A DNA stretch of 64,000 nucleotides from Acidilutibacter cellobiosedens (lineage in GTDB: Bacteria > Bacillota > Clostridia > Tissierellales > Acidilutibacteraceae): the NCBI RefSeq assembly GCF_004103715.1, contig NZ_CP035282.1, positions 3,372,501 to 3,436,500 of the forward strand. The letters are read 5' to 3'. Every line of letters starts with the position of its first letter. Position 1 is the stretch's first letter. The translations under genes were made by a program, and so were the position numbers. Positions 8,449 through 16,580 of this stretch are shown here, piece by piece. A model generated the notes under the pieces. It did no database searches, had not been told where the DNA came from, and saw only the letters and a list, made by a program, of their open reading frames with translations.

Positions 8449-10012
8449 AAATGTAACAACCATACCCGCTACTATTAGCAGGTTCACATCTACCCCTATT
8501 AATGAGCAAAGAAAAAGAAGAACTGCTGCTTATGCCCGTGTTTCTACCGACAGCGAAGAACAAGCTACAAGCTATGAGGCTCAAGTTGATTATTATACTA
8601 GCTACATCAAAAGCAGAGATGATTGGGAATTTGTAGATGTCTACACTGATGATGGTATTTCTGCCACCAATACAAAACATCGTGAAGGCTTTAAACGAAT
8701 GATTGCTGATGCTCTTGACGGTAAAATAGATTTAATAGTTACTAAATCCGTCAGTAGGTTTGCTAGAAATACAGTAGATAGCCTTACAACGGTTAGACAG
8801 CTTAAGGAAAAAGGAATTGAAATATACTTTGAAAAAGAAAATATCTGGACATTAGATTCCAAGGGTGAATTATTAATTACCATTATGTCCTCCCTTGCTC
8901 AAGAAGAAAGCCGTAGCATTTCAGAGAATGTTACTTGGGGACAAAGAAAGAGATTTGCAGATGGTAAAGTTACCGTACCTTTTAGAAGGTTTTTAGGCTA
9001 TGACAAAGGTGAAGATGGCAACCTAGTATTAAATGAAAAAGAAGCTATCATAGTAAAGCGAATATATGGAATGTTTCTACAAGGCATGACCCCTTATGGA
9101 ATTGCAAAAGAATTAACTAAAGATGGCATCCTCACTCCAGGCAAAAAGGAAAAATGGAGTGCTGGTACAGTAAAAAGTATACTAATGAATGAAAAATATA
9201 AAGGCGATGCTCTCCTACAAAAGAGCTATACAGTAGATTTTCTAACTAAGAAAAAGAAAGTAAATGAGGGAGAAATTCCTCAATACTATGTAGAAAATAA
9301 CCACGAAGCTATTATTGACCCTGCAGTATTTGACATGGTGCAACGAGAACTTGAGGCTAGACAAGCAGGTAAAAATAGGCATAGTGGAACACATATATTT
9401 GCAGGAAAGATTAAATGCGGTGAATGCGGGAGTTGGTATGGCCCTAAAGTCTGGCACTCTAACAGCAAATACCGCCGCACAATTTGGCAATGCAACCATA
9501 AATTTGATGGAGATGAAAAATGCAAAACATCCCACCTTGATGAAGATACAATTAAAGATATATTTATAAAAGCTACAAATGAATTACTAGCCAATAAGGA
9601 TGAGATTATAGCAAACTTTGAAACTATTAAAGCAACCTTATTTGATACTAAAGATTTGGAAAACAAAAAGACTGAGCTTCAAAACGAACTAGAAATTGCA
9701 GCTGAAATGATTCAAGATATTATTAATCAGAATGCCCATACAGCTTTAGACCAAGAAGAATATAAAAGGAGATACGAAAGCCTCGTAGAAAAGTTTGATA
9801 CCACTAAGGCTAACCTAGAGCTTACAACTGAGCAGATTAAGGATAAAATAACTAGGCATAAAAACTTGGAAATCTTCCTAGATGAGTTGCAAAAACAAGA
9901 TGGATTAATTTCAGAATTTGACCCACTTTTATGGAATAGTCTAGTAGATTACTTGACAGTTTATGAGAAAGATAAAATTCAAGTGAGTTTTAAGAATGGT
10001 ATAAAAATATAA
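8432..10012 (+). CDS. Large serine recombinase, second of a tandem pair
   Basis: The ATG at 8432 (MTRTVRNVTT) is preferred over 8342 because GGTAGGTGG lies just upstream and the longer reading frame would overlap the first recombinase by over 100 bases. Features in order: catalytic domain with AAYARVSTDSEEQ (Ser38), DDGISATN, SRFARNTVDSLT; Recombinase domain to about residue 270; zinc ribbon starting CGECGSWYGPK and ending with WQCNHKFDGDEKC; then a Glu/Lys-rich coiled coil of about 120 residues typical of phage integrases. It is diverged from its neighbour rather than a recent duplicate. It is the likelier integrase of the two because it keeps the coiled coil. Confidence 0.87.
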   Translation: MTRTVRNVTTIPATISRFTSTPINEQRKRRTAAYARVSTDSEEQATSYEAQVDYYTSYIKSRDDWEFVDVYTDDGISATNTKHREGFKRMIADALDGKIDLIVTKSVSRFARNTVDSLTTVRQLKEKGIEIYFEKENIWTLDSKGELLITIMSSLAQEESRSISENVTWGQRKRFADGKVTVPFRRFLGYDKGEDGNLVLNEKEAIIVKRIYGMFLQGMTPYGIAKELTKDGILTPGKKEKWSAGTVKSILMNEKYKGDALLQKSYTVDFLTKKKKVNEGEIPQYYVENNHEAIIDPAVFDMVQRELEARQAGKNRHSGTHIFAGKIKCGECGSWYGPKVWHSNSKYRRTIWQCNHKFDGDEKCKTSHLDEDTIKDIFIKATNELLANKDEIIANFETIKATLFDTKDLENKKTELQNELEIAAEMIQDIINQNAHTALDQEEYKRRYESLVEKFDTTKANLELTTEQIKDKITRHKNLEIFLDELQKQDGLISEFDPLLWNSLVDYLTVYEKDKIQVSFKNGIKI

Positions 10013-10026
10013 GTAGGATGAAATCC

Positions 10027-10047
10027 AAAAAAAACACTCGCCTTGTC
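10027..10047 (+). terminator. Left half of a terminator hairpin split by IS3
   Basis: An A-run and the arm ACACTCGC (10034-10041) pair with GCGGGTGT (13749-13756) on the other side of the IS, with one G-T pair. GTC at 10045-10047 is the target duplication. Removing the IS restores a bidirectional intrinsic terminator with a 12-base loop between the convergent recombinase and the minus-strand gene at 13789. Confidence 0.75.
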
Positions 10048-10112
10048 TGATATGCTCCCCTTAAGGTTGACAGTTGAAATAATAAAACTGTTAATCTTAG
10101 GGGGAGTTTTCT

Positions 10113-10793
10113 ATGTCAAAAAGGTCAAAATATACTGGTGAACAAAAGCTTCTGATCTTGCAAGAAGTGGAAAATGGAGGTATTAGCTTAAATAATGCCT
10201 CAGAAAAGTACGATATTAATGAGTCAACTATTAGAGATTGGGCATTAAAATATGAAAGTCTAGGAATTGATGGTTTAGAAGAATCTCGAAGTCTGAGCCA
10301 CTACACATCAGAGTTAAAAAAAATGGCTGTTGAATCCTACTTAAACCACGAAGGATCCCATCGGGATATCTGCATGAAATATGGTTTAAGAGATACTAAG
10401 ACTCTACGTTCTTGGATAATAAGGTATAATACTGGTAAGAGTTTAAATAATACGCCAGGAGGTACTTTAAGAGTGGATAAGGGAAGAAAAACTACCTTCG
10501 AAGAAAGAATAGAAATCGTAAATCATTGTCTAAATACTAAAACAAATTACCGGGAAACGGCGGAAATTTATGGTGTCAGTTATCAACAAGTATATTCTTG
10601 GGTCAAAAAGTTTGAAAATGGTGGAGAAAAAGCACTTATTGACCGCAGAGGGAAGGCAAAAGAAGAGAATCAACTGACTGAATTGGATAAACTAAAGATT
10701 GAAAATCGTAAACTGAAAAAAATTAATGAAGAGCTAGAAACGGAGAATGAACTGTTAAAAAAATTGGAGGAACTCGAGAAGCGATATCGCTAG
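10113..10793 (+). CDS. IS3-family transposase OrfA
   Basis: ATG 10113 follows an AGGGGGAG RBS. The 226-residue protein carries three helix-turn-helix repeats (about residues 5-55, 65-110 and 125-170) and ends in a leucine-zipper-like helix from about residue 185 (LDKLKIENRKLKKINEELE). OrfA of IS3 elements binds the terminal inverted repeats and supplies the N-terminal part of the OrfAB transposase. A run of seven A (10757-10763) just before the stop is a typical -1 slippery site; shifting there enters the orfB frame. Confidence 0.9.
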   Translation: MSKRSKYTGEQKLLILQEVENGGISLNNASEKYDINESTIRDWALKYESLGIDGLEESRSLSHYTSELKKMAVESYLNHEGSHRDICMKYGLRDTKTLRSWIIRYNTGKSLNNTPGGTLRVDKGRKTTFEERIEIVNHCLNTKTNYRETAEIYGVSYQQVYSWVKKFENGGEKALIDRRGKAKEENQLTELDKLKIENRKLKKINEELETENELLKKLEELEKRYR

Positions 10794-11677
10794 GCCTAGT
10801 TCCATCCTTCGTACTTCACACTGCTATTGAAGAACTGCGCAAAGAAGGCCATTCTATCTCGTCTCTATGCAGAACAGCAGGAATATCTAGACAAGCCCAT
10901 TATCAGTATATGAAAGTAGATCACACAGCACAACAACAGACAGATGAAGAAATCTGCAAACAAATTGCTAGAATTTATGACGATGTCGAAGGTATTTATG
11001 GTTACCGGCAAATGACATTAGCCATGAACAGAAAGCATAAAACTAGATATAATCATAAACGCATTTATCGCTGGATGCGAATAATGGGGCTAAAATCCGT
11101 CACCCGCATCAAGAAAAATACCTATAAAAAGATACCAGCTGACCATGTCGCTGAAAATATTTTGAATAGAGAATTCATAGCTAAGAAGCCAAACCAAAAA
11201 TGGCTCACCGATGTCACTGAATTTAAAACTAATGAAGGAAAAGTCTATCTCAGTGCCTTCTTTGATTTACATAGCAATCGAGTAGTCTCTTGGAAGTTTG
11301 GTGCCAGCAACAACAATCAGCTTGTCTTTAGTAATTTAAGAGAAGCCTTAGAAGAGAACCCATACGTAACACCGATGATTCATAGCGATCGTGGCTACCA
11401 ATATACTTCCTATGGTTTCAGAAAGATAATAGAATCCAGAGGACTTACTCAAAGTATGAGTCGCGTAGGTAAATGCATAGATAATGGCCCTATGGAAGGT
11501 TTTTGGGGCAAGATAAAATCTGAACGGTACCATCTTCATAGAAAAAAAGCTGTATATAAAACAAGGCAAGAATTAATAGATGATATTGATAGATATATTA
11601 GATTTTACAATAATGAACGACCACAAAAGGGTCTGGAAGGAGCAACTCCTCAAGAATACTACTTACTAGCTGCCTAA
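10760..11677 (+). CDS. IS3-family transposase OrfB (DDE catalytic part, via -1 frameshift)
   Basis: In the -1 frame from the A7 run (10757-10763) the sequence stays open through 11677, so the natural product is probably the OrfAB fusion; the ATG at 10910 is internal and has no clear RBS. The region after the shift reads IEELRKEGHSISSLCRTAGI (HTH_21-type), then the rve integrase core: WLTDVTEF (first Asp), HSDRGYQYTS (second Asp) and NGPMEGFWGKIKSE (catalytic Glu). No stop or frameshift breaks the DDE domain, so this transposase may be active. Confidence 0.88.
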   Translation, partial: KIGGTREAISLGLVPSFVLHTAIEELRKEGHSISSLCRTAGISRQAHYQYMKVDHTAQQQTDEEICKQIARIYDDVEGIYGYRQMTLAMNRKHKTRYNHKRIYRWMRIMGLKSVTRIKKNTYKKIPADHVAENILNREFIAKKPNQKWLTDVTEFKTNEGKVYLSAFFDLHSNRVVSWKFGASNNNQLVFSNLREALEENPYVTPMIHSDRGYQYTSYGFRKIIESRGLTQSMSRVGKCIDNGPMEGFWGKIKSERYHLHRKKAVYKTRQELIDDIDRYIRFYNNERPQKGLEGATPQEYYLLAA

Positions 11678-11825
11678 AACCTAATAAAAGTATTTCATTA
11701 TGTAAGTTTATTTAACTCAGATTGCTAGCATTAACACGGTATGTAAAAAAATCTTGTGAATGCAACAGTCTAAGACTTATTAGATTATAATCTAATGTAA
11801 TGTTCTATGAAAGTAGGTTAGTAAA

Positions 11826-13658
11826 ATCGAGTAGGGGAAATTTAATTTCCCCTCTCACACCACCGTACGTACGGTTCCGTATACGGCGGTTCAATTAAAT
11901 CTAACATTACGCCTGTGTTCATAGTAGTCTAAAGGACTTACTAAACCTCTTTTGGTTAAAATCTCCTTTGAGATTGCTCTTGATACACAGGTTTTTGTCG
12001 CTACAAAATAGTACCTATCTCCACAGTATGAGGTCAATCTTGCTAAGTCTTTACTAATCCCTAACTTTTGTAATCCCCATTGTCTTTTTGATGGTACTTT
12101 CCACATCTTCCAGATTATCATTCTAAGTCTTGTTCTAAGTCTTGAGTCTATTTCTGTAAGTGTCCCTTTCATGGAACCTATCAGGAAATAGTTTATCCAT
12201 CCTCTTATCACTTGATTTAATTTCTTTAGTCGTTCTGTAAAGCTAATAGACCATTTCCTTTGCGTCAGATTTTTAAGTTTATTTTTAAAACTTTTAATGG
12301 AATCTTGATGAGGTCGTGCTTTCCATTGCTTAACTCTTCCATCTTTCCAAAATCCAAAGCCTAGATATTTCAGATTAGTTGGTCTTGTTATTCTACTTTT
12401 TGATGAATTAACTTTTAGACCTAATTTTCTTTCAATCCAACTGGTAACAGAATCCATTACTCTTTTTGCTGATGCCTTGCTTTTTACTGTTATGATACAA
12501 TCATCTGCGTAACGGACAAAGTTTAGTCCACGGCTTTCTAGTTCTTTATCAAGTTCATTTAGCATAATGTTGCTAAGAAGGGGTGATAAATTTCCTCCCT
12601 GTGGTGTTCCTCTTTTTGATGGCTGATATTCACCTTTATCCATTATTCCCGCTTGAAGGAACTTTCGAATTAGTGACTCGGTATCGGGGTCGTCTATGAT
12701 ACTGTGTACTAGACTCATTAGTTTGTCTTGTGGAACTGTATCAAAGAACTTTTCCAAATCAATGTCTACAACCCAGAGGTATCCATCATTAAAATATTCC
12801 AGTAGTTTTACTACAGCCATTTCACAGTTTCTACTCGGTCTAAATCCATAGCTGAATTCTGAGAATTCCTTATCTACTATAGGGCTTAATACCTGTACTA
12901 TTGCCTGTTGTATTATTCTATCCATGACTGTAGGTATTCCTAGCTTTCTAGTGCCACCATTAGGTTTTGGAATTTCTACTCTTAAGACTGGTTGTGGTTT
13001 GTAACTTCTTTCTTCTATCTCAACTTTAATCCTTGACCAACTTTCTCTAATGTATCCATCAATTCCATCGATGGTTATCCCATCAATTCCACTTGCCCCT
13101 TTATTTGAGCTTACGCTTTTAAGTGCTTGATACATATTTTGTCGGTCTAGAATTTTGTCTAGTAATTTTGTCATAATGTGCATTCTACTCCTTTTCGCTT
13201 ACTTGGAAATATCTTAATTTCGTGACCTTGGGCTCCTTTTACGTTTTCACCTGTATCAATCAGACTATTCAAGCTACATCCATTTTGTATTGTGCTCTTT
13301 AATTGTTCAGTCCTTCACTAAAAAAAAACTTAGCTACTATGACCTCTGCTGACTTCTCATGATTAGTTGTTACTATTGTAGCGCTCATGAGACCTCACGG
13401 GTTAAGCCATATATCTTTCCTCGTTTACTTGCAGGATTTACGCATTAGGATTACGATTACCTTTTGGACTTCGTTGTCTTTAGCCAACTTATCCACCTAA
13501 CTCGCCTTGTATCCTGTTTCTGTTCGTCAAGCCACGATTTCGCTATTGCTTCCTCTCTCCCACACCTCACGATGTGAAACTTGCAAGTTGCTATCGGGTT
13601 CGTCGGTAACTACGCCCCTTAGGACTTTCACCTTAGACATATGACATGCCCGTCAAAC
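11826..13658 (-). mobile_element. Group IIC intron, full length
   Basis: Read on the minus strand, the intron starts GTTTGACGGGCATGTC at 13658 and ends ...CTACTCGAT at 11826, about 1833 bases. Domain V is visible as a 34-base hairpin (minus strand 11889-11850, GAACCGCCG ... GGTGG), followed by domain VI with a GGGGAAA/TTTCCCC stem. The start of domain I has GGTGAAAGTCC as in other IIC introns. The ends are set by comparison with the second copy, whose empty site exists at 56068/56071. It lies directly after a hairpin with a T-run (13666-13689, minus strand reading CCAGCTAG...CTAGCTGG then T7), the known target of IIC introns. Confidence 0.88.
11891..13183 (-). CDS. ltrA: Group II intron reverse transcriptase/maturase
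   Basis: ATG at 13183 has AAAAGGAG upstream. The 430-residue protein has the RT fingers and palm (RKLGIPTVMDRIIQQAI, GFRPSRNCEMAV, DIDLEKFFDTV, GTPQGGNLSPLLSNI, FVRYADDCIITV with the catalytic YADD), then the maturase/thumb domain X (about residues 290-370, including LNQVIRGWINYF). No HNH endonuclease domain follows, as is normal for class C introns. The protein assists splicing of the intron and its spread by target-primed reverse transcription. It is intact and could also serve the deleted intron at 56369-57674 in trans. Confidence 0.92.
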   Translation of the reverse strand: MHIMTKLLDKILDRQNMYQALKSVSSNKGASGIDGITIDGIDGYIRESWSRIKVEIEERSYKPQPVLRVEIPKPNGGTRKLGIPTVMDRIIQQAIVQVLSPIVDKEFSEFSYGFRPSRNCEMAVVKLLEYFNDGYLWVVDIDLEKFFDTVPQDKLMSLVHSIIDDPDTESLIRKFLQAGIMDKGEYQPSKRGTPQGGNLSPLLSNIMLNELDKELESRGLNFVRYADDCIITVKSKASAKRVMDSVTSWIERKLGLKVNSSKSRITRPTNLKYLGFGFWKDGRVKQWKARPHQDSIKSFKNKLKNLTQRKWSISFTERLKKLNQVIRGWINYFLIGSMKGTLTEIDSRLRTRLRMIIWKMWKVPSKRQWGLQKLGISKDLARLTSYCGDRYYFVATKTCVSRAISKEILTKRGLVSPLDYYEHRRNVRFN

Positions 13659-13739
13659 GAAAAAAACCAGCTAGACATTAGCCTAGCTGGAATAAAATTA
13701 TTTTTTATTTCATCTGTCAACTTGACAGGGTGCACCTCA
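13659..13739 (+). other. IS3 right end with hairpin and right inverted repeat
   Basis: Contains the stem CCAGCTAG (13666-13673) / CTAGCTGG (13682-13689), with an A-run before it so that it is a terminator on the minus strand, and the right inverted repeat CTGTCAACTTGACAGGG near 13714-13730. It is the IS outer end, displaced from the rest of the IS by the intron. Confidence 0.75.
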
Positions 13740-13764
13740 GTCCAAACTGCGGGTGTTTTTTTTA
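13740..13764 (+). terminator. Right half of the terminator hairpin split by IS3
   Basis: GTC (13740-13742) is the second target-duplication copy. GCGGGTGT (13749-13756) is the partner of ACACTCGC at 10034-10041 and is followed by a T-run. On the minus strand it would terminate the gene ending at 13789. Confidence 0.75.
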
Positions 13765-13788
13765 TAAGACAAATCCCCAAAATCAATG

Positions 13789-14316
13789 CTATGGTAAATT
13801 TATACCCTTTGATAATAAAAACATCCTAATTGCATTGTATATAACTGGTGCTCCTGCGGTAATACCCGCTACAGCCACATCTCCTCCTTTATCTTTTAGA
13901 AAGTCCCATAGCGGATGATTTGAATCGATTTGTTCTTGGATAAGTTTCAAAATTTCCTGTTCAACAGCGACACCATCTTCTGTAGATGAAAAAATATTTT
14001 TAAGAATTGCTAATTGCTGTTCATTTAATTCTAGCTGCTTGTTTTGTAAATCAATTTGTTCTTTTAATATTGTTATATAATCATTTTGGTTTACTATAAC
14101 ATTTTGTAAATGCACATTGGTTTCACTAGTATTTATTGCTGTTTGTTCAATTGCTTCCTGCGTCTTTTGTCTATTCTCATAGTTCTTCGCTAATGCTTTT
14201 TCTAATTCTTTATTTTGTTCTGGCGCTTTAACTTGGAAACCTGTTACAAAATTTTGAGTATGAGATAGTATATCATACTCAAGCGGTTTTGAAAATTCCC
14301 ATTTTTTCTTATCCAT
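13789..14316 (-). CDS. Unknown coiled-coil protein with a C-terminal membrane-like segment
   Basis: ATG 14316 is preferred over the upstream TTG (14331) because AAAGGAG lies between them. I do not recognise the family. Residues about 35-125 are Gln/Glu/Asn-rich and strongly helical (EQIDLQNKQLELNEQQLAIL), giving a coiled coil. Residues about 145-170 (VAVAGITAGAPVIYNAIRMF) are apolar enough to insert in a membrane. It is the last gene of a minus-strand run with a small unknown gene 28 bases upstream. A coiled coil plus membrane segment is a layout seen in some phage-defence effectors, but that is only a suggestion. Confidence 0.55.
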   Translation of the reverse strand: MDKKKWEFSKPLEYDILSHTQNFVTGFQVKAPEQNKELEKALAKNYENRQKTQEAIEQTAINTSETNVHLQNVIVNQNDYITILKEQIDLQNKQLELNEQQLAILKNIFSSTEDGVAVEQEILKLIQEQIDSNHPLWDFLKDKGGDVAVAGITAGAPVIYNAIRMFLLSKGINLP

Positions 14317-14343
14317 ACTTTCTCCTTTCAAAATAGTAAGTTT

Positions 14344-14652
14344 TTAGAGTAATTCAAGCATTTTTTTTATAATAGGTGTGACTTGTCCTTGCTCATACCT
14401 TATTTCAAATTCTCCATTGGAGAAGTGATCCTCTCTTAAAAGCATAGTTAATAATGCTGTACATAAATCATAATTAGCTCCTACTAGACGCTTTAATTCG
14501 GTATTAACATCTATAGGTGCGGTTGTCATATAATCTATATAATTAGTTTTAAGATCACCTATTTGTTCTAAAGTAAAATAATAGCTTTCCACTAACCCTG
14601 TATTCGTCTTTAACAATTCAAGTAATGCTTTTTTCTTTTCTGCATTGATCAT
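14344..14652 (-). CDS. Unknown 102-residue protein
   Basis: ATG 14652 has GGGGGTAGG upstream. The product is acidic-helical with a LLELLKTNTGLVESYYFTLE start and ends TPIIKKMLELL; there are no Cys clusters, signal peptide or membrane segments. The family is not recognised. It lies 17 bases after the GIY-YIG gene and 28 bases before the coiled-coil gene, so the three are probably one operon. Confidence 0.5.
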   Translation of the reverse strand: MINAEKKKALLELLKTNTGLVESYYFTLEQIGDLKTNYIDYMTTAPIDVNTELKRLVGANYDLCTALLTMLLREDHFSNGEFEIRYEQGQVTPIIKKMLELL

Positions 14653-14669
14653 TGACCTACCCCCTAATC

Positions 14670-15524
14670 CTAGTTCTTGTTATATCCAAATATTCTAGTC
14701 TGCAATATTTCTTTCCACCAAGATTCTCTTTCTAATATAACAAGATCATCTACCTTTGCATTATAATTTTCAAGAATAGAATAATGGAAGTTTACTTTTA
14801 TATAATCAAAACCTTTCATATTTACTAATTCTACTAACTCTTTGTTTCCACCATGACCATTTTCAATATAGCTTCTCCATCGCTGTAGTAGCATTCCATA
14901 ATCACTTGTGGCGGAACCAACATACATCTTCCCATTAGTCTTATCTGTCAATAAGTATACTGCCTTTTGATTTTCTAGGGCTGCGATCCAATCATTTTTT
15001 CCGTATTTAATTATGGTTTCCAATTGCTTATATGATAATCTAACCTTATCATATCCAGGAAAGTCTTCACCGCCGTATAAATCTGGTAAAATTGTTTTTA
15101 TGCTACTGTCTTCTATATACTTCGAAAGATTAAAAGTATACCGAGCAAAAGTGTTCCCCTTAACAAGTTGAATAACTAACCTCCCAAAATAAGGCTTATA
15201 CTTATCAATGATTTTTACTTTTGCAAATGTATTTTCTGGTACTTCAATAATCTCTGCTGCTGAAGTAAAGAGCCATTCATCATCTCTTAATCTTACAAAG
15301 CTAAATACCCATTGACCTGGTCTAAAATTTCTTTGATTACCATACCATCCCCAATAACCACATTCAGGGCAGGTCCCATTTCTTTTATCCATTTCATCAC
15401 AACAGAGCCAAAGATCAATATATGCCTCTCCACCTACTCCAGCTTGCATATTAAGTTCTATTTTGCTATTATTAATCTCTTCAGTGTTTAAACCTAGAAT
15501 ATCATTTAGTTTTATATGGTTCAT
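14670..15524 (-). CDS. GIY-YIG family nuclease with an unrecognised N-terminal domain
   Basis: ATG 15524 with GGGGGTAAT upstream. Residues about 187-284 form a GIY-YIG domain: AVYLLTDKTNGKMYVGSATS gives the two signature strands (VYLL ... MYVGSA), with the Arg helix LLQRWRSYIENG and the metal-binding Glu probably in VILERESWWKE. The first 185 residues are a separate domain with a CPECGYWGWYGN zinc-knuckle-like patch and FRPGQWVFSFVRLRDDEWLF, which I cannot name. GIY-YIG enzymes cut DNA in repair, homing or restriction; the setting next to restriction genes makes a restriction or defence role more likely. Homing is less likely because no intron surrounds it. Confidence 0.7.
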   Translation of the reverse strand: MNHIKLNDILGLNTEEINNSKIELNMQAGVGGEAYIDLWLCCDEMDKRNGTCPECGYWGWYGNQRNFRPGQWVFSFVRLRDDEWLFTSAAEIIEVPENTFAKVKIIDKYKPYFGRLVIQLVKGNTFARYTFNLSKYIEDSSIKTILPDLYGGEDFPGYDKVRLSYKQLETIIKYGKNDWIAALENQKAVYLLTDKTNGKMYVGSATSDYGMLLQRWRSYIENGHGGNKELVELVNMKGFDYIKVNFHYSILENYNAKVDDLVILERESWWKEILQTRIFGYNKN

Positions 15525-15613
15525 AACTTATTACCCCCTTTCCCCTATCATATAACGTCATTTATACAATTTGCCTGTTCTCTTATTATTCTAATGTTTT
15601 CTTAAATACTTAA

Positions 15614-16426
15614 TTAAACCATCAACTCAGGCATATCTTCCCAATAATCACTTAATTCTAAAATCTGTTTTTTAGCAGCATATATCATTTGGATAGCAAA
15701 ATATGTTACTGGGGTTAAGCCTAATCCATCCCTATTATTAAGTGTTTCAATAAGAATTGAATGAGCGACATCAATATGAGCCCCTCGTTTATCGGACATA
15801 TGTTTAATAAAATTATATAGATTTAAGGAGTTGTACCCAATTTTATCTAACATCTCAAATATTTCTATATTTATTAAACTGTTATCTGGATCCTTTTTAG
15901 TATAAATAATTATCTTCTCACCCTTAAATTGCACTTCTTCTTTTTGATAAAATGAATCTAATTTTGCCCTATTTTTCCTATCTAGTTTATTTTTTATATA
16001 TTCATATGTGAAATCAGGAAACATTTTGCCTATGGTTTCAGGTGTTCTGTTAAAGCTAGATATACTCTGTTCTAACCATTCTTTAACAGGCATCCAATCC
16101 TGCATCGATGAAATTTTATATGGTGGCAAAATAACTTTATGTCCTTCAGACAATTCCGATTCAACACCTATTAATTTTGGCATTAAAAAGTCTGGACAAA
16201 TTTTTATTAGCACAGAATTTTTTTCACAAAGCAATTTTCTTATTGGCATTATTATAATTCTATCAAACACAGGTGCGTATTGTTCTTGTGATTTATTTTG
16301 TTCTGCCAAACAATATCTAACTATATCGAACTCTGTTTTAATTTCTTTAACCATACCATTTCTTGATAGTTCAAATTGGTCCACAAAATTCAACTCTGTT
16401 TCATATGTATCATCAACACATCTCAT
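15614..16426 (-). CDS. Unknown 270-residue protein in the defence-like cluster
   Basis: ATG 16426 with AAGGAGG upstream. The protein is soluble, mixed alpha/beta, with an internal stretch IKHMSDKRGAHIDVAHS and no known catalytic motif. That SDKRGAHID segment resembles a pattern found in many uncharacterised proteins near mobile genes, but I cannot assign a family. An 89-base gap precedes the GIY-YIG gene downstream, so it may be a separate unit in the same cluster. Confidence 0.5.
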   Translation of the reverse strand: MRCVDDTYETELNFVDQFELSRNGMVKEIKTEFDIVRYCLAEQNKSQEQYAPVFDRIIIMPIRKLLCEKNSVLIKICPDFLMPKLIGVESELSEGHKVILPPYKISSMQDWMPVKEWLEQSISSFNRTPETIGKMFPDFTYEYIKNKLDRKNRAKLDSFYQKEEVQFKGEKIIIYTKKDPDNSLINIEIFEMLDKIGYNSLNLYNFIKHMSDKRGAHIDVAHSILIETLNNRDGLGLTPVTYFAIQMIYAAKKQILELSDYWEDMPELMV

Positions 16427-16451
16427 ATGATTTCCTCCTTATAATTCAAAA

Positions 16452-16500
16452 TAACCGAGTTTCCTCGACTTCTGACTTGCACACCCCTTTATGACCCCTT
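16452..16500 (-). terminator. Terminator with TGCACACCCCT repeat, copy B
   Basis: On the minus strand GTCGAGGAAACTCGG forms a short stem followed by TTATTTTG. It is preceded by the repeat TGCACACCCCT (plus strand 16478-16488) and ACTTCTG spacing that recur at 17600-17619. It ends the gene 16581-17483. Confidence 0.6.
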
Positions 16501-16580
16501 TTGTTAATTACAGATTGAAATTTGTCACTTATTCCTTTCTACTCAAAAAATATAGGGAATAAATAAAACTATTTTAAATG

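Larger units (their letters stand above)
10048..13739 (+). mobile_element. IS3-family insertion sequence interrupted by a group IIC intron
   Basis: The left end begins TGATATGCTCCCCTT and the right end finishes GGGTGCACCTCA; the terminal inverted repeats match at 19 of 26 positions, including TTGACAG/CTGTCAA. A GTC duplication flanks the element (10045-10047 and 13740-13742). Inside are orfA and orfB joined by a -1 frameshift site, then about 150 bases of 3' spacer (11678-11825), an antisense group IIC intron (11826-13658), and 80 bases of IS right end. Without the intron the IS would be about 1.86 kb. The transposase frames look intact, so only the extra cargo might affect mobility. Confidence 0.85.

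Noticed and set aside
9286-9666. 126-codon minus-strand ORF in the second recombinase
   Set aside because: Antisense shadow of the recombinase zinc ribbon and coiled coil; no RBS or promoter.
10013-13788. Exact prophage attachment site
   Set aside because: No duplicated core sequence can be found because the left end of the prophage is outside the window.
13641-13918. Plus-strand ORFs at the right end of the IS and downstream
   Set aside because: They run through the intron end, hairpin and antisense of the coiled-coil gene and have no RBS.
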